From: Pseudidiomarina marina
GTDB taxonomy: Bacteria > Pseudomonadota > Gammaproteobacteria > Enterobacterales > Alteromonadaceae
Direction: 5' to 3'
Assembly (NCBI RefSeq): GCF_003987045.1
Contig: NZ_PIPZ01000003.1
Location: forward strand, 62,001-126,000
Length of the DNA stretch: 64,000 nt
A model generated the notes under the pieces. That model made no database searches and had not been told where the DNA came from. It saw only the letters and a list, made by a program, of their open reading frames with translations. Position 1 is the first letter of the stretch. Each line of letters starts with the position of its first letter. Positions 35,319 through 46,211 of this stretch are shown piece by piece. The translations under genes were made by a program, and so were the position numbers.

Positions 35319-36502
35319 AACCAGCAGGCGCTTAACGGATTGGTACCAAACTGATAAGTGAGCGCAGCTGGATCATCCACATGCCATAAACATAAATCAG
35401 CACGCATACCTGCAACCAGTTGACCGCGGTCGGTCAAACCTAAAGCCTTAGCGGCGTTCACAGTAACGCCACGTAGACACTCTTCAGGCGTCATCCGGAA
35501 CAACGTTGCGGCCATCTGCAGCATAAGTTGCACACTCAAAATAGGCGATGTGCCGGGGTTGGCGTCCGTCGACACGGCAATTGGTACCTGGTAATCGCGC
35601 AGTAATTGCAGTGGCGGTAGTTTGGTTTCTCGTAGGAAATAAAACGCGCCCGGCAGCAGCACAGCAACGGTACCGGCCTTTGCCATGGCTTCAACACCGG
35701 CTTCATCTAAGTATTCGAGATGGTCACAGGACAATGCTTGGTAACGCGCTGCAAGTGCACTTCCGTGTTGATTGCTTAATTGCTCAGCGTGTAATTTTAT
35801 GGGCAAACCAGCAGTTTGAGCAGCCTGAAATACACGCTCGGTTTGCGCCGTAGAAAAACCAACCGACTCACAAAATGCATCCACGGCGTCTGCTAAGCCT
35901 TCGGCCGCAAGTGTCGGAATAATCGATTCAACCACCAAATCAATATAGGCATCAGCGTGGTCTTTGTACTCAGGCGGAACCGCATGCGCCGCCAATAACG
36001 TCGTTTGAACCGATACTGGCAACAACTCAGCCAGTTTGCGCGCCGCGCGAAGCTGTTTGCGCTCGTCTTCGAGGCTCAAACCATAGCCCGATTTAATTTC
36101 AACTGTCGTCACCCCTTCGCGCAACAACGCTTCAAGCCGAGGCATTGTCACCGCAACTAAGTCTTGCTCTGATGCCGCACGTGTTGCTCGCACGGTTGCT
36201 GCGATACCGCCACCTTGCGCGGCAATGTCCGCGTAGCTCGCGCCATGCAGACGTTTAGCAAACTCATCGGCACGCGAACCGGCCCAAACCAAGTGAGTAT
36301 GGCAGTCGATGAGCCCAGGCGTGACTAACCCGCCGTTGCCGTTGATTGTTTCGGCGGCGACCGTTGGCGCGTCACTGCGCCGACCAGCGAAGTGAATTCG
36401 TTCATGATCAAAGATAATCACACCGTCATCAATCAGGCCGTAGCCCTCGCCTGTCATGGTAGCAAGCCGAACATTTTCGAGGCACTGCATGATTGCTGTC
36501 AT
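35300..36502 (-). CDS. hutI: Imidazolonepropionase
   Basis: 400 residues from the ATG at 36502, which has GGGAG seven bases upstream; the frame is open 11 codons further. Amidohydrolase zinc motif [20 protein letters not shown] and [10 protein letters not shown] are present. It hydrolyses imidazolone propionate to formimidoylglutamate, the third step of histidine breakdown. It is transcribed away from hutC, across a HutC operator. Confidence 0.95.
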   Translation of the reverse strand: MTAIMQCLENVRLATMTGEGYGLIDDGVIIFDHERIHFAGRRSDAPTVAAETINGNGGLVTPGLIDCHTHLVWAGSRADEFAKRLHGASYADIAAQGGGIAATVRATRAASEQDLVAVTMPRLEALLREGVTTVEIKSGYGLSLEDERKQLRAARKLAELLPVSVQTTLLAAHAVPPEYKDHADAYIDLVVESIIPTLAAEGLADAVDAFCESVGFSTAQTERVFQAAQTAGLPIKLHAEQLSNQHGSALAARYQALSCDHLEYLDEAGVEAMAKAGTVAVLLPGAFYFLRETKLPPLQLLRDYQVPIAVSTDANPGTSPILSVQLMLQMAATLFRMTPEECLRGVTVNAAKALGLTDRGQLVAGMRADLCLWHVDDPAALTYQFGTNPLSACWFQGSRR

Positions 36503-36523
36503 AAAAAATCTCCCACCGACAAC

Positions 36524-36535
36524 TTGTATATACAA
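36524..36535. promoter_or_regulatory. HutC operator
   Basis: The perfect palindrome TTGTATATACAA matches the known HutC site core. It lies 22 bp before hutI and 54 bp before the hutC frame, overlapping the proposed hutC -35. Confidence 0.78.
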
Positions 36536-36552
36536 TTAAACATGACTACACT
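36524..36552 (+). promoter_or_regulatory. hutC-hutU-hutH promoter
   Basis: TTGTAT (36524-36529), 17 bp, TACACT (36547-36552). The -35 is half of the operator palindrome, so HutC would block its own transcription until urocanate is present. Confidence 0.55.
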
Positions 36553-36588
36553 CTATCACACTCTAACATCAGTCTGAATGATTTCATC

Positions 36589-37338
36589 ATGGTTGCTGTT
36601 AAAGGTAGCCAAAGCGGTAGCCACATAGGTAGAACGTTCGTGAAATTTTCAAAAATTAAACAGCATATTTACAGCAAGATTGCCTCAGGTGAATGGCCGG
36701 AAAACCATCCGGTGAGTTCCGAAAACGCACTTGCAACTCAGTTTAAAGTGAGTCGTATGACCGCACGTCGGGCTCTGCAAGAGCTTGCCGATGAGGGCTT
36801 AGTGATTCGCTCGAAAGGTTCGGGCACTTATGTTGCGCCGTTGAAGTCGCAAACATCGTTTATGGCCATTCGTAACATTGCTGATGAGATTCGTGCACGC
36901 CAACACGCTTATGAGGCGCATGTGCACGTTCTCAAGCAAGTGCCGGCCAGTTTACAGGTAGCCGAACAACTTCAAATTACGCCTGAAACACCGGTATTTT
37001 TCTCTGTCATTACCCATTTAGAGAACGGGTTACCGGTGCAAGTTGAAGAGCGCTACGTGAACCCAGCTGTTGTGAAGGATTATTTGAAGCAAGATTTCCG
37101 CCAGATCACGCCGCATGAATATTTAAGTGCTGTTGCACCGCTGACCGAAGCGAGTCATCAGATTGAAGCAGTGACACCGAACGCTCATGTTTGCGAATGG
37201 CTTGAATTAACGAAGCCAGAGCCGTGTTTGCGCATTGTGCGTCGCACCTGGAGCGACGCTGGTGTGGTGACATATGCCGTATTGACGCACCCAGGATCGC
37301 GTTTTGTGTTGGGTGGCCATTTAACGTTTAAAGCTTAA
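36589..37338 (+). CDS. hutC: Histidine utilisation repressor HutC (GntR family)
   Basis: 249 residues. A winged-helix GntR domain (SSENALATQFKVSRMTARRALQELADEGLVIRSKGSGTYV, about 44-83) is joined to a UTRA ligand-binding domain, which binds urocanate in HutC. The ATG at 36589 has no ribosome binding site; the GTG at 36640 starts closer to the family N-terminus and has AGG upstream, so a 232-residue form is possible. hutU follows after 27 bp. Confidence 0.92.
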   Translation: MVAVKGSQSGSHIGRTFVKFSKIKQHIYSKIASGEWPENHPVSSENALATQFKVSRMTARRALQELADEGLVIRSKGSGTYVAPLKSQTSFMAIRNIADEIRARQHAYEAHVHVLKQVPASLQVAEQLQITPETPVFFSVITHLENGLPVQVEERYVNPAVVKDYLKQDFRQITPHEYLSAVAPLTEASHQIEAVTPNAHVCEWLELTKPEPCLRIVRRTWSDAGVVTYAVLTHPGSRFVLGGHLTFKA

Positions 37339-37365
37339 ACGCAGGTAAAGAAAAAGGATAAACAG

Positions 37366-39042
37366 ATGAGTTTTACTCGCTTAGATAAAAGTCGAAAGAT
37401 TCGCGCTGACCGAGGTTCAGAGTTAACCACAGCAAACTGGCAGATTGAAGCAGCTAAACGCATGTTGATGAACAACCTTGATGACGAGGTGGCGGAACAC
37501 CCACAAGCATTGGTGGTGTATGGCGGTATTGGTCGCGCTGCACGCAGCTGGGAAGCGTTCGACAAAATTGTAGAAGTACTGGAACGGTTAAAGCCAACGG
37601 AAACCTTGTTAGTGCAATCGGGTAAGCCGGTTGGTGTATTCCCAACTCATGAAGATGCGCCGCGAGTGCTCATTGCCAACTCGAATTTAGTACCAGAGTG
37701 GGCCAACTGGGAACATTTTAACGAGCTCGATAAAAAGGGCTTAATGATGTACGGCCAAATGACCGCCGGATCATGGATTTACATTGGCTCGCAAGGCATT
37801 GTCCAAGGCACTTATGAAACCTTTGTATCAGTCGCTCGCCAGCATTTTGATGGGAATACCAGCGGCCGTTGGATTCTCACCGGTGGTCTCGGCGGTATGG
37901 GCGGTGCGCAGCCATTGGCGGCGACCATGGCTGGTTATTGCATGTTAGCGGTGGACGTGGATGAAACGCGTATTGATTTTCGATTGCGTACACGTTACCT
38001 CGATCATAAAGCGACCTCGCTAGATGAAGCACTCGAATTGATTGAGCAAGCGCGCCACGATGGCCGTGCTATTTCTGTGGGCTTATTAGGTAACGCAGCC
38101 GATGTTTTTGCCGAGTTGGTTGAGCGCAATATCACGCCTGACGTAGTAACTGACCAAACATCTGCGCACGATCCTCTGCATGGCTACTTGCCACAAGGGT
38201 GGACATTAGCAGACTATTTGGAGCGCCAAGAAAGTGACCCAGCCGGCACCGTTACCGCCGCGAAGCAGTCGATGGCAGTGCAAGTGCGCGCCATGTTAAC
38301 GCTACAAGAGCGTGGCGCGGCAACTTTAGATTACGGCAACAACATCCGCCAAATGGCGAAAGATGTGGGTGTCGATCACGCTTTTGACTTCCCCGGATTC
38401 GTGCCCGCCTATATTCGCCCACTATTCTGCCAAGGTATTGGACCATTCCGTTGGGTGGCATTGTCAGGCGACCCAGAAGACATCTACAAAACCGATGCCA
38501 AGGTAAAAGAACTCATTCCAGATGATCCGCACCTGCACAATTGGTTAGACATGGCGCGTGAGCGTATTAGCTTCCAAGGCTTGCCAGCACGTATTTGTTG
38601 GATTGGCCTCAAAGATCGCGCACGTATCGCACGAGCATTCAATGACATGGTCAAAAATGGCGAACTGAAAGCGCCGATTGTGATTGGTCGTGATCACCTC
38701 GATTCAGGCTCAGTCGCTAGCCCGAACCGCGAAACAGAAAGCATGCTTGATGGTTCAGATGCGGTTTCAGACTGGCCATTGTTGAATGCTCTTTTAAACA
38801 CCGCGGGCGGCGCTACATGGGTGAGCCTCCACCACGGTGGTGGGGTTGGTATGGGCTACTCGCAACATTCAGGTGTGGTCATTGTGGCCGATGGTTCCGA
38901 TGCGGCGGATAAACGCTTGAGCCGTGTGCTGTGGAATGACCCAGGTACCGGCGTAATGCGCCATGCCGATGCAGGCTATGACATTGCCAAAGATTGCGCA
39001 CGTGACCAAGGGTTAGACTTACCGATGCTGGAGGGCAAATAA
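37366..39042 (+). CDS. hutU: Urocanate hydratase
   Basis: 558 residues. The NAD-binding signature [19 protein letters not shown] and the active-site region [11 protein letters not shown] are intact. It hydrates urocanate to imidazolone propionate. AAAGGA precedes the ATG; hutH starts at the base after its stop. Confidence 0.97.
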   Translation: MSFTRLDKSRKIRADRGSELTTANWQIEAAKRMLMNNLDDEVAEHPQALVVYGGIGRAARSWEAFDKIVEVLERLKPTETLLVQSGKPVGVFPTHEDAPRVLIANSNLVPEWANWEHFNELDKKGLMMYGQMTAGSWIYIGSQGIVQGTYETFVSVARQHFDGNTSGRWILTGGLGGMGGAQPLAATMAGYCMLAVDVDETRIDFRLRTRYLDHKATSLDEALELIEQARHDGRAISVGLLGNAADVFAELVERNITPDVVTDQTSAHDPLHGYLPQGWTLADYLERQESDPAGTVTAAKQSMAVQVRAMLTLQERGAATLDYGNNIRQMAKDVGVDHAFDFPGFVPAYIRPLFCQGIGPFRWVALSGDPEDIYKTDAKVKELIPDDPHLHNWLDMARERISFQGLPARICWIGLKDRARIARAFNDMVKNGELKAPIVIGRDHLDSGSVASPNRETESMLDGSDAVSDWPLLNALLNTAGGATWVSLHHGGGVGMGYSQHSGVVIVADGSDAADKRLSRVLWNDPGTGVMRHADAGYDIAKDCARDQGLDLPMLEGK

Positions 39043-40584
39043 ATGAACGATGTATTTGAATTGCAACCTGGCACCTTAAGCCTGTCACAGTTGCGCCATT
39101 GGTGGCAGGAGCCGCAACAGTTGGCATTACATGCTGAAGCCGATGCCGTGATTGCCCGCTCGCACAAGACGGTTGCTGACGTGCTCGCTAAAGGCAAAGT
39201 GGTATATGGCATTAATACCGGCTTTGGTTTGTTGGCGAATACGCGCATTCCACCAGAAAAACTGGAAGACTTGCAGCGTCGCATTGTGCTGTCACACGCA
39301 GCCGGCACACAAGAGCTCATGGACGATACCGTGGTGCGCTTAATGCTGCTGCTGAAAATCAATTCGCTCAGTCGCGGCTTCTCAGGTGTACGCCGTGAAG
39401 TGATTGATGCTTTAATAGATTTGCTCAACAACCAAGTCTACCCGTGTGTGCCGAGCAAAGGCTCGGTTGGTGCGTCCGGCGATTTAGCACCACTCGCGCA
39501 TCTCGTGTTGCCGTTACTTGGTGAAGGCCAAGTTCGCGTAGAAGGCAAAATTTATCCAGCCGTTGAAGGTATGGCGAAAGCCGGCCTGAAGCCGCTCAAC
39601 GCATTAGCGCCAAAAGAAGGTTTGGCCTTGTTAAATGGTACCCAAGCCTCAACCGCGCTAGCATTGCATGGCTTGTTCCAAATTGAACGCGTATTCAATG
39701 CCGCACTGGTTACCGGAGCTATGGCGGTAGAAGCGGCGATGGGTTCACGCTCACCGTTTGATGCGCGTATTCACGCCGTGCGTGGTCAGCCAGGGCAAAT
39801 TGCTGTTGCGCAAAGCTTCCGCCAATTATTGGGTGATAGCTCTGAAATTGCTACCGCTCATGTGGATTGCGAAAAAGTACAAGACCCTTATTCCTTGCGT
39901 TGTCAGCCACAAGTGATGGGCGCCGTGTTTGACCAATTGCAACACGCCAGTCAAATTTTGGTGCGTGAAGCCAATGGTGTCACCGATAACCCGTTGGTAT
40001 TTAGTGACAACGGCGACATTATTTCAGGCGGTAATTTCCACGCTGAACCAGTTGCTATGGCAGCCGATATTCTTGCCATTGCGGCGAGTGAAATCGGTGC
40101 GCTTTCTGAGCGACGTAGTGCCTTGTTAATTGACCACCACCTCAGTAATTTGCCACCATTTTTGGTGAACGATGGTGGGGTGAATTCTGGCTTTATGTTG
40201 GCACAAGTGACAGCCGCAGCTTTAGCGTCTGAGAATAAAACGCTAGCACATCCAGCCTCGGTTGATAGTTTGCCCACCTCGGCCAACCAAGAAGACCATG
40301 TATCAATGGCAACGTTTGCTGCGCGTCGATTAACTGACATCGCGCGCAACATCCGGGATATTGTAGCGATTGAGTTGTTAGAGGCGGCGCAAGGCTTAGA
40401 TTTCCGTCGTCCGTTAAAAGCTGCTGCGGCGGTAGAAGAAGCTCACGCCCGTGTACGTGCACAAGTTAGCTTTTACGATCAAGATCGTTATTTTGCGCCA
40501 GATATTGCCGCGATTGCGACATTGATTGAACAAGGCAAATTGCACGATTTAGTGCAGGAAGGAGCAGTACTCGAGGACGCTTAA
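39043..40584 (+). CDS. hutH: Histidine ammonia-lyase
   Basis: 513 residues. [14 protein letters not shown] carries the Ala-Ser-Gly that cyclises to the MIO cofactor. It deaminates histidine to urocanate, the first step of the pathway. Its last 4 bp overlap the convergent DksA-like gene. Confidence 0.97.
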   Translation: MNDVFELQPGTLSLSQLRHWWQEPQQLALHAEADAVIARSHKTVADVLAKGKVVYGINTGFGLLANTRIPPEKLEDLQRRIVLSHAAGTQELMDDTVVRLMLLLKINSLSRGFSGVRREVIDALIDLLNNQVYPCVPSKGSVGASGDLAPLAHLVLPLLGEGQVRVEGKIYPAVEGMAKAGLKPLNALAPKEGLALLNGTQASTALALHGLFQIERVFNAALVTGAMAVEAAMGSRSPFDARIHAVRGQPGQIAVAQSFRQLLGDSSEIATAHVDCEKVQDPYSLRCQPQVMGAVFDQLQHASQILVREANGVTDNPLVFSDNGDIISGGNFHAEPVAMAADILAIAASEIGALSERRSALLIDHHLSNLPPFLVNDGGVNSGFMLAQVTAAALASENKTLAHPASVDSLPTSANQEDHVSMATFAARRLTDIARNIRDIVAIELLEAAQGLDFRRPLKAAAAVEEAHARVRAQVSFYDQDRYFAPDIAAIATLIEQGKLHDLVQEGAVLEDA

Positions 40585-40829
40585 GCGTCCTCTTCTTCAT
40601 CTTTCAAAACCTGGCAGTCGACACATAAAGCGACGTCAGGCTTTGCGGCTAAACGCGCAGCCGAAATTTCCTCGCCACACTCAACACAATAACCATATTC
40701 GCCGCTACGCATGCGTTGTAATGCAGCATCAGCGCTTTGTGCTTGGCGCGTTCCCGGTTGCTCATTCACCACGGTTTCAAGTTTACTCCGAATACGTAAC
40801 AACTGCTGGGCGGATAAATTATCACTCAT
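40581..40829 (-). CDS. Small TraR/DksA-family zinc-finger protein
   Basis: 82 residues. A C4 finger, [13 protein letters not shown] ... CVDC, matches the DksA/TraR zinc region; most of the DksA coiled coil is missing, so it resembles small TraR/YbiI-like proteins. Such proteins may bind the RNA polymerase secondary channel; the role here is unknown. AAGGA supports the start. It is separate from the true dksA. Confidence 0.82.
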   Translation of the reverse strand: MSDNLSAQQLLRIRSKLETVVNEQPGTRQAQSADAALQRMRSGEYGYCVECGEEISAARLAAKPDVALCVDCQVLKDEEEDA

Positions 40830-40842
40830 GTTAACGTCCTTC

Positions 40843-41748
40843 TTATTTTTCGTTATTAGCTAGCACGACAAACTGACCTGTAAATTCCGCGACGGGTTTA
40901 TCGCCATCAAATACCTGTGACTTTAAAGTAGCCCGTGCATTTTTACCAAGCGTTAACGCCGATAAATCACCGGTCATTGCTGACAACCGTGCAATCGCAC
41001 GTGGCTCTCGGCTAACGGGTTTGTGGTAATGAATTTGGCCATCGGCTAACACCACTGCGCCGTGCAGCTGTCGTTCGCGCAATTGTAAATGCAACAACCC
41101 CCAGCACGTCAAGGTTGCCAACGAATAAATACTGCCGGCAAACATGGTGCCATGCACATTAATGTTACGTGACAGCGTTGCGGTGGTCTCAAATTCGCGC
41201 CCTGTATATTGCGTAATACGAATGCCCATGGTTTCTGAAATTGGAATTTCGCTATGCCAGGTGGTTTGTAACTCTTGGCACCAGTCTGGACGATAAATAA
41301 TGCGGTTGTATTCAGTCAACGTTTTACGCAGTTGGTGCTCTGCTTGCGGGTTCTTGACCGTATCACCTTCTTCTACCACCTCGTAGCCACACTTAATGTA
41401 AAAACCTAAGGTGTTATCACGAGAATTAATCACTATGTGCTTGGCGCCTTCCGCGCGTGCGACTTTCTCGAGTTCATAAACAATGGCAACGCCGTGACCT
41501 TCACCACGGTGCTCCGGCGCGGATGCCATAAATCGAATCTGCCCTTCGTCGGGACTGTTAAAATGCAACCGCCCTACGGCAACCGCTTGACCAGCGCTAT
41601 TGACGACCATGCGGTGGTAGCCCACTTGATCGTATTCGTCTTGTTCAGAGCCACGCGGTCGTTGAAAAGGTTCGCGCAATACGCGCCAACGCAAGTCGTA
41701 ATAAGTGGCAAATTGTTCCGGTGTTTCCGGAGCGATAACACGGTACAT
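40843..41748 (-). CDS. yiiD: GNAT acetyltransferase fused to hotdog thioesterase (YiiD/FabY/MadA-like)
   Basis: 301 residues. An N-terminal GNAT domain (about 1-145; APEHRGEGHGVAIVYELE) is fused to a YiiD_C thioesterase-like hotdog domain (about 155-301; NVHGTMFAGSIYSLATLTCWG). E. coli YiiD has the same fusion and has been linked to fatty-acid initiation as a malonyl-ACP decarboxylase; I apply that by homology only. The yihY-dtd-yiiD order is as in E. coli. Confidence 0.86.
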   Translation of the reverse strand: MYRVIAPETPEQFATYYDLRWRVLREPFQRPRGSEQDEYDQVGYHRMVVNSAGQAVAVGRLHFNSPDEGQIRFMASAPEHRGEGHGVAIVYELEKVARAEGAKHIVINSRDNTLGFYIKCGYEVVEEGDTVKNPQAEHQLRKTLTEYNRIIYRPDWCQELQTTWHSEIPISETMGIRITQYTGREFETTATLSRNINVHGTMFAGSIYSLATLTCWGLLHLQLRERQLHGAVVLADGQIHYHKPVSREPRAIARLSAMTGDLSALTLGKNARATLKSQVFDGDKPVAEFTGQFVVLANNEK

Positions 41749-41750
41749 AG

Positions 41751-42200
41751 TTAACCCTTGTTGTTAGAATGCAGCATGAAGGTAACGGGCCCATCGTTGA
41801 CCAAAGCCACTTTCATATCCGCACCAAATTCACCTGTCGCAGTGTGAATGCCAAGCTGATTGAGCGCATCCACAAAGGCTAAATACAGTGGTTCAGCCTG
41901 GCTCGGTGGTGCAACTGAGGAAAAGCTCGGACGTCGACCCGACTGGGTATCGGCTGCCAAGGTAAATTGCGAAACCACCAACACGCCGCCTTGAACATCT
42001 TGCACACTCAAATTCATTTTATCTTCAGCATCAGCAAATAGGCGATAACCAGCTACTTTGGCTGCCAGCTTGGTTACATCATCAAGCGTGTCGGTTTTAT
42101 CGATACCGAGCAAGACTAACAAGCCGTGCGCTATGGCGCCAATACGCTCACCGGCAACAGTCACGGATGCCTCACTGACGCGTTGAATTAATGCTTTCAT
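41751..42200 (-). CDS. dtd: D-aminoacyl-tRNA deacylase
   Basis: 149 residues. Active-site motifs [10 protein letters not shown] (SQFTL) and [10 protein letters not shown] (NxGPVT) are present. It removes D-amino acids wrongly attached to tRNA. It overlaps yihY by 4 bp and is 2 bp from yiiD. Confidence 0.96.
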   Translation of the reverse strand: MKALIQRVSEASVTVAGERIGAIAHGLLVLLGIDKTDTLDDVTKLAAKVAGYRLFADAEDKMNLSVQDVQGGVLVVSQFTLAADTQSGRRPSFSSVAPPSQAEPLYLAFVDALNQLGIHTATGEFGADMKVALVNDGPVTFMLHSNNKG

Positions 42201-43093
42201 TCACTTCCTTCGGTTGTTACTTCAGATTCAGATTTTGGGGGGTGGAAAAACTCCTCAATGCTGGCGGTAAGTTCGGCGCCCACCAGCACAATGTTCCAAG
42301 ACACAAATATCCACAGTAGCAAGATTGGAATTGCTGCCAGCGCACCATAAATTGCCTGATAACTAGGAAACGCCGTAATGTAGGCTGCAAAGCCAGTTTT
42401 ACTAAGTTCGAACAAGATTGCGGCCAACAACGCTCCCCAAAATGCATGTCGGGCGCGCACTATACGGTTTGGCATCATGATGTACAACAGCATAAACGCC
42501 ACTAACGAAGTGAGAATGGGTACGATGCTTAATAATGTCGTACGCACCCCAGATACATAAACTTCAGCGGCCGCTGTCAGTGATATCAAATAGGAGGTCA
42601 CTGCCATACCTGAGCCCATCAGGATTGGACCGAGAGTCAAAATCATCCAGTAAACCGCGAGTGCAACCACCATCCGGCGGCGTTTGTGATTCCGCCAAAT
42701 GCGGTTCATGGTGCCATCGATTGTGCTGATCAAATTGACAGCGACGACAATGACGAAGATCACCCCAACGGTTGTCATTTTCGAAACATTGCTGACAAAC
42801 TGATTCAAATACTCGCTGATCACTTCGCCAGACGTCGGCAATAAATTCGCAAACAATAATTTTTCGAGCTCTTCTTTTAATTGCTCGAACATCGGGAAAG
42901 CCGAGAACACCGAGAACATCACCACAAGCAATGGTACTAACGCGAGCATGCTCACAAAGGTTAAATGGCCAGCAACAATGGTCACGCGGTCATCTAGACA
43001 GCGCTTGCCAAAATATTTCAAGAACCGCCAAGCCTTCCGGCCACGTTCTTGCCATCGTATTAATGCGGTTTGCTCAGGTGTTGTTTCGCTCAT
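42197..43093 (-). CDS. yihY: YihY family inner-membrane protein
   Basis: 298 residues from the ATG at 43093 (GAG upstream); a start at 43138 adding 15 residues is also possible. About six membrane helices and conserved segments [16 protein letters not shown] and [15 protein letters not shown] match YihY/UPF0761. The family was once called RNase BN in error; its role is unknown. The acidic C-terminal tail is cytoplasmic by prediction. Confidence 0.9.
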   Translation of the reverse strand: MSETTPEQTALIRWQERGRKAWRFLKYFGKRCLDDRVTIVAGHLTFVSMLALVPLLVVMFSVFSAFPMFEQLKEELEKLLFANLLPTSGEVISEYLNQFVSNVSKMTTVGVIFVIVVAVNLISTIDGTMNRIWRNHKRRRMVVALAVYWMILTLGPILMGSGMAVTSYLISLTAAAEVYVSGVRTTLLSIVPILTSLVAFMLLYIMMPNRIVRARHAFWGALLAAILFELSKTGFAAYITAFPSYQAIYGALAAIPILLLWIFVSWNIVLVGAELTASIEEFFHPPKSESEVTTEGSE

Positions 43094-43237
43094 TCCGCTC
43101 TCTTTTGAATTGCCGTTTGCTGCAACTTTTGGCATCACTATAATCCCAAACCGTGCAAATCACGTAAATAACATACCTTGTTCTTGGCTAATCGCCAATT
43201 ATAGAGACAGATTGTTGGTTTTGTGAGGAGTGATTCT

Positions 43238-43930
43238 ATGCAGGTACTCATCATTGGTGCCGGTGGTGGTATTGGGCAAGCGTTGGTGCAGTATTACCAC
43301 CAACAAGGTGCACGTGTGCAAGCGCTAAGCCGTCAGCAGGTGTCGAAATTACCGGGCCACTGGTTGCAAGTAACTGATTATACCGAAGCCAGCCTCCAAC
43401 GCATTGTGTCGCAGTTGCAACAACCGGATGTTGTGATAAGTACACTCGGCATTTTGCATAACGATGATTTTATGCCAGAAAAGCGCCTTGCTGATTTGAA
43501 TTGGCATCAATTGCAGCAAACTTATTACGTGAATGCAGTACTTCCCATTTTACTACTGCAGCAGTTGCTGCCTATTTTGCCAAAAAAGAGTCCATGTGTG
43601 TGGGCGCAGCTTAGCGCGAAAGTCGGAAGTATTACCGATAACTATTTAGGCGGTTGGTATAGTTATCGAGCCAGTAAAGCGGCATTAAACATGTTGTTGA
43701 AAACCGCCTCAGTTGAACTCAAGCGCACCCACAAACAGCTCTGCTTGGCGGCAATTCATCCGGGCACCACCGATACCGAGCTATCGCAACCGTTTCAGCG
43801 ACGTATAGCGGCCGATAAATTGTATACACCAGCGCAGTCGGCTGAGCGAATCGCTACCGTTATCAAGCAATTAACTGCTGAAGATTCAGGCGGTTTTTGG
43901 CATTGGGATGGCTCGCCGTTACCGTATTAA
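43238..43930 (+). CDS. Short-chain dehydrogenase/reductase, CsgA/C-factor-like
   Basis: 230 residues. The cofactor loop GAGGGIGQAL, an NAV-type strand and the catalytic Tyr-Lys pair in YSYRASKAALN are present. The ATG at 43238 has GAGGAG at ideal spacing; the frame is open five codons earlier at GTG. Substrate unknown. The gene stands alone, with no operon partner. Confidence 0.86.
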   Translation: MQVLIIGAGGGIGQALVQYYHQQGARVQALSRQQVSKLPGHWLQVTDYTEASLQRIVSQLQQPDVVISTLGILHNDDFMPEKRLADLNWHQLQQTYYVNAVLPILLLQQLLPILPKKSPCVWAQLSAKVGSITDNYLGGWYSYRASKAALNMLLKTASVELKRTHKQLCLAAIHPGTTDTELSQPFQRRIAADKLYTPAQSAERIATVIKQLTAEDSGGFWHWDGSPLPY

Positions 43931-43968
43931 GCTATACTGACCGCACAACAGCCAACTAAGGAGTGGTT

Positions 43969-44622
43969 ATGCGTTACTTGATGAATTGGACTGGCGTTAT
44001 GTTCGCCGTTGTGGTTTTGGCAGGTTGCCAAAGCGCATACTACGGTGCCATGGAGAAAGTCGGCATCCACAAACGTGACATTTTGGTCGACCGTGTCGAC
44101 GATGCTCGCGACGCACAATCTGACGCACAGGAAGAATTTAAATCAGCATTGCAACGCCTCGATGAGTTGTTGCAGTTCGATGGTGGTGAGTTAGAAGCGC
44201 GTTACAATGCTTTAAACGACGATTATGAGAGTAGCAAAGCGGCCGCCGAGCGCGTTTATGAACGCATTGAGGCCATCGATGATGTTGCTCAAGCATTATT
44301 TGATGAGTGGCAAGAAGAGCTCGGTATGTATAGTAATGACTCTATGCGTCGCGAAAGTGAGCGGTCACTTCGCGAAACCGAACGTCGTTACACGAGTTTG
44401 TTACAAAGCATGGAAAGAGCCGCCGACACGATGGCGCCAGTTCTCGAGAAACTACAAGACAACGTACTGTATTTAAAACATAACTTAAACGCGAAAGCCG
44501 TTGATGCAATTCGTGGTGAGTATCGCAGTTTGCGCACCGATGTTGATGTTTTAATTCGTGAAATGGAATCTGCCATTCAAGAGTCGAATGCATTCATTGA
44601 AGCCATGAAGGAGGGATCGTAA
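43969..44622 (+). CDS. DUF2959-family coiled-coil lipoprotein
   Basis: 217 residues. A lipoprotein signal with lipobox LAGC at about residues 17-20 is followed by almost purely helical, charged sequence predicted as coiled coil (heptads of Glu/Leu/Arg). Matches DUF2959, of unknown function. AAGGAG five bases upstream supports the ATG at 43969. It overlaps the FMN reductase gene by 1 bp (TAATG). Confidence 0.8.
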   Translation: MRYLMNWTGVMFAVVVLAGCQSAYYGAMEKVGIHKRDILVDRVDDARDAQSDAQEEFKSALQRLDELLQFDGGELEARYNALNDDYESSKAAAERVYERIEAIDDVAQALFDEWQEELGMYSNDSMRRESERSLRETERRYTSLLQSMERAADTMAPVLEKLQDNVLYLKHNLNAKAVDAIRGEYRSLRTDVDVLIREMESAIQESNAFIEAMKEGS

Positions 44623-45134
44623 TGAGTTTATTGATTCTCGCTGGGAGCAGTCGTAAAGAATCACTCAATGGTAAATTTCAGAAGCGTATTGCTGAAGTTG
44701 CAGAAAGTGACGGGCGTGCGTGTTATTTATATCCTGCAGCAGAGTTAGATGCACCTATCTACAATGGTGACTATGAAGATGAAAATGGTGTGCCATCCAA
44801 CATTCAGAAGCTCGCAACCGCAATTTCTGACGCCACCAAGATCGTCATTGTCACGCCAGAATACAACAGCTCGGTGCCGCCATTACTTAAGAATGCGATT
44901 GATTGGACAACGCGGCTTGAGCAAAACCCTTGGGTGGGTAAGAACGTGTTATTGGCAGGTGCATCGCCAGGGCGTATGGGTGCGATGCGATCGATGACGC
45001 ATTTAATGGTGGTTATGGCGGCGATCAAGAGCTACGTGGCGCCAATGTTCTTAAGTTGCCCGCAAGCGAGCGATGAAACCATCGCGAACTTCGATGCCGA
45101 ACAAATCAAAGGCTTTTTAAAGCAAGGCGATTAA
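44622..45134 (+). CDS. NAD(P)H-dependent FMN reductase family protein
   Basis: 170 residues, flavodoxin-like. An N-terminal FMN phosphate loop (LAGSSRKESLNGKF) and the family signature TPEYNSSVPPLLKNAIDW are present. Such enzymes reduce FMN or quinones/azo dyes with NAD(P)H. It is translationally coupled to the DUF2959 lipoprotein gene. Confidence 0.87.
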   Translation: MSLLILAGSSRKESLNGKFQKRIAEVAESDGRACYLYPAAELDAPIYNGDYEDENGVPSNIQKLATAISDATKIVIVTPEYNSSVPPLLKNAIDWTTRLEQNPWVGKNVLLAGASPGRMGAMRSMTHLMVVMAAIKSYVAPMFLSCPQASDETIANFDAEQIKGFLKQGD

Positions 45135-45144
45135 CAGCTGAAGC

Positions 45145-45768
45145 TTATGCGCCGCGCGGCTTTAAGCCGGCGAGATAAGTATCAATGGCTTGGCTGGCTG
45201 TTTGTGATAAATCAAAGTAAGTTTTATCCAGCAGCCAGTTATACATCAATCCGTCTACTAGGCTAAACAAGCCCATAACAGTCGCTTTTGAATCATATTT
45301 CTCATCAATTAAACCTTGCTCCTTGGCTTTGTCAGCCAGCAACACGCATTCAGTGATACAAGCATTACGGCCACCTAAGTGACGTAAATGAATCGGCAAT
45401 GCGTCATCAACATACTCACATTTATGCAGGAGAATATTCACGAGAGCCTGTGTATGCGGATCATCTTGCACTTGACCGATGATGTGGAAGCAGCGGGCAC
45501 GTAACAATGACACCGGATCACCTTGATAGGTTTGCGCTAGTTCGTCACGCATTTCGTCTACCGGTAGACGCACTCGCTCCATCAAGGCATCAATCAAATC
45601 CAGTTTATTCTGGAAATGGTGATAAATAGCCCCCCGAGTCACTCCAGCCGCTTCAGCCACTTGATTCATTGAAGTATTAGAAACTCCTTGTTCACTGAAC
45701 AAACGTTCAGCAGCATCAAGCAATTCAGCTTTTGTTGTTAACGCATCTTCTTTGGTACGACGAACCAC
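45145..45768 (-). CDS. TetR/AcrR-family transcriptional repressor
   Basis: 207 residues starting with GTG (GAGG upstream). The helix-turn-helix (LFSEQGVSNTSMNQVAEAAGVTRGAIYHHFQNK, about 23-55) is closest to AcrR/TtgR. The C-terminal AcrR-type ligand domain should bind hydrophobic drugs. In E. coli acrR lies opposite acrAB; here no efflux gene is adjacent, the RND pair being 11 kb away. A matching operator is upstream. Confidence 0.88.
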   Translation of the reverse strand: MVRRTKEDALTTKAELLDAAERLFSEQGVSNTSMNQVAEAAGVTRGAIYHHFQNKLDLIDALMERVRLPVDEMRDELAQTYQGDPVSLLRARCFHIIGQVQDDPHTQALVNILLHKCEYVDDALPIHLRHLGGRNACITECVLLADKAKEQGLIDEKYDSKATVMGLFSLVDGLMYNWLLDKTYFDLSQTASQAIDTYLAGLKPRGA

Positions 45769-45812
45769 ATCTCACCTCATTACGTAGTAGTGATGACATT
45801 CTAATCGATTTT

Positions 45813-45837
45813 AAACAAACATGCATGTATGTATGTA
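45813..45837. promoter_or_regulatory. AcrR-type operator candidate
   Basis: A near-palindrome (ACAAAC, ATGCAT, GTATGT and a further ATGTA) in the gap between the TetR gene and the DUF3081 gene. It resembles the AcrR/TtgR site form TACATACAT-n-ATGTATGTA and would let the regulator act on itself. Confidence 0.55.
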
Positions 45838-45908
45838 AAAAGATCAATAAACTGGTCATAAAACGATGCTATGCTGTTAACGACACTTAATTTTGTTGGA
45901 GGTCGACC

Positions 45909-46190
45909 ATGAAAAATGATATTGACCAACGCCTCGTGTTAGACGCGTTTGAAACCATTATTGAATATGGCAAACCAGATGACGAAGGGCGAAAAACGCT
46001 CGAAGGTATAACGGCTTATACCGATTTTGATGGCTATACGGTGTTTTTGGAAGGCCAAGGTGTCAACATGCGCCTCGAATTCCACAACAAGTATCATCTC
46101 GATTACGAAAATGAACGGCAGTTCGAAAACTTTATGAAGGCCATTGAAAATATCAGCAAAGGCCACTATACCCCTGAACGTGGCGAATAA
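45909..46190 (+). CDS. DUF3081-like small protein
   Basis: 93 residues with no signal or membrane helix. The segment GITAYTDFDGYTVFLEG and FHNKYHLDYENE match my recollection of DUF3081; function unknown. A strong GGAGG ribosome binding site precedes it. The hemolysin-III-like gene follows after 21 bp. Confidence 0.65.
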   Translation: MKNDIDQRLVLDAFETIIEYGKPDDEGRKTLEGITAYTDFDGYTVFLEGQGVNMRLEFHNKYHLDYENERQFENFMKAIENISKGHYTPERGE

Positions 46191-46211
46191 TTTAACCAAA
46201 AGGTAAACGTC

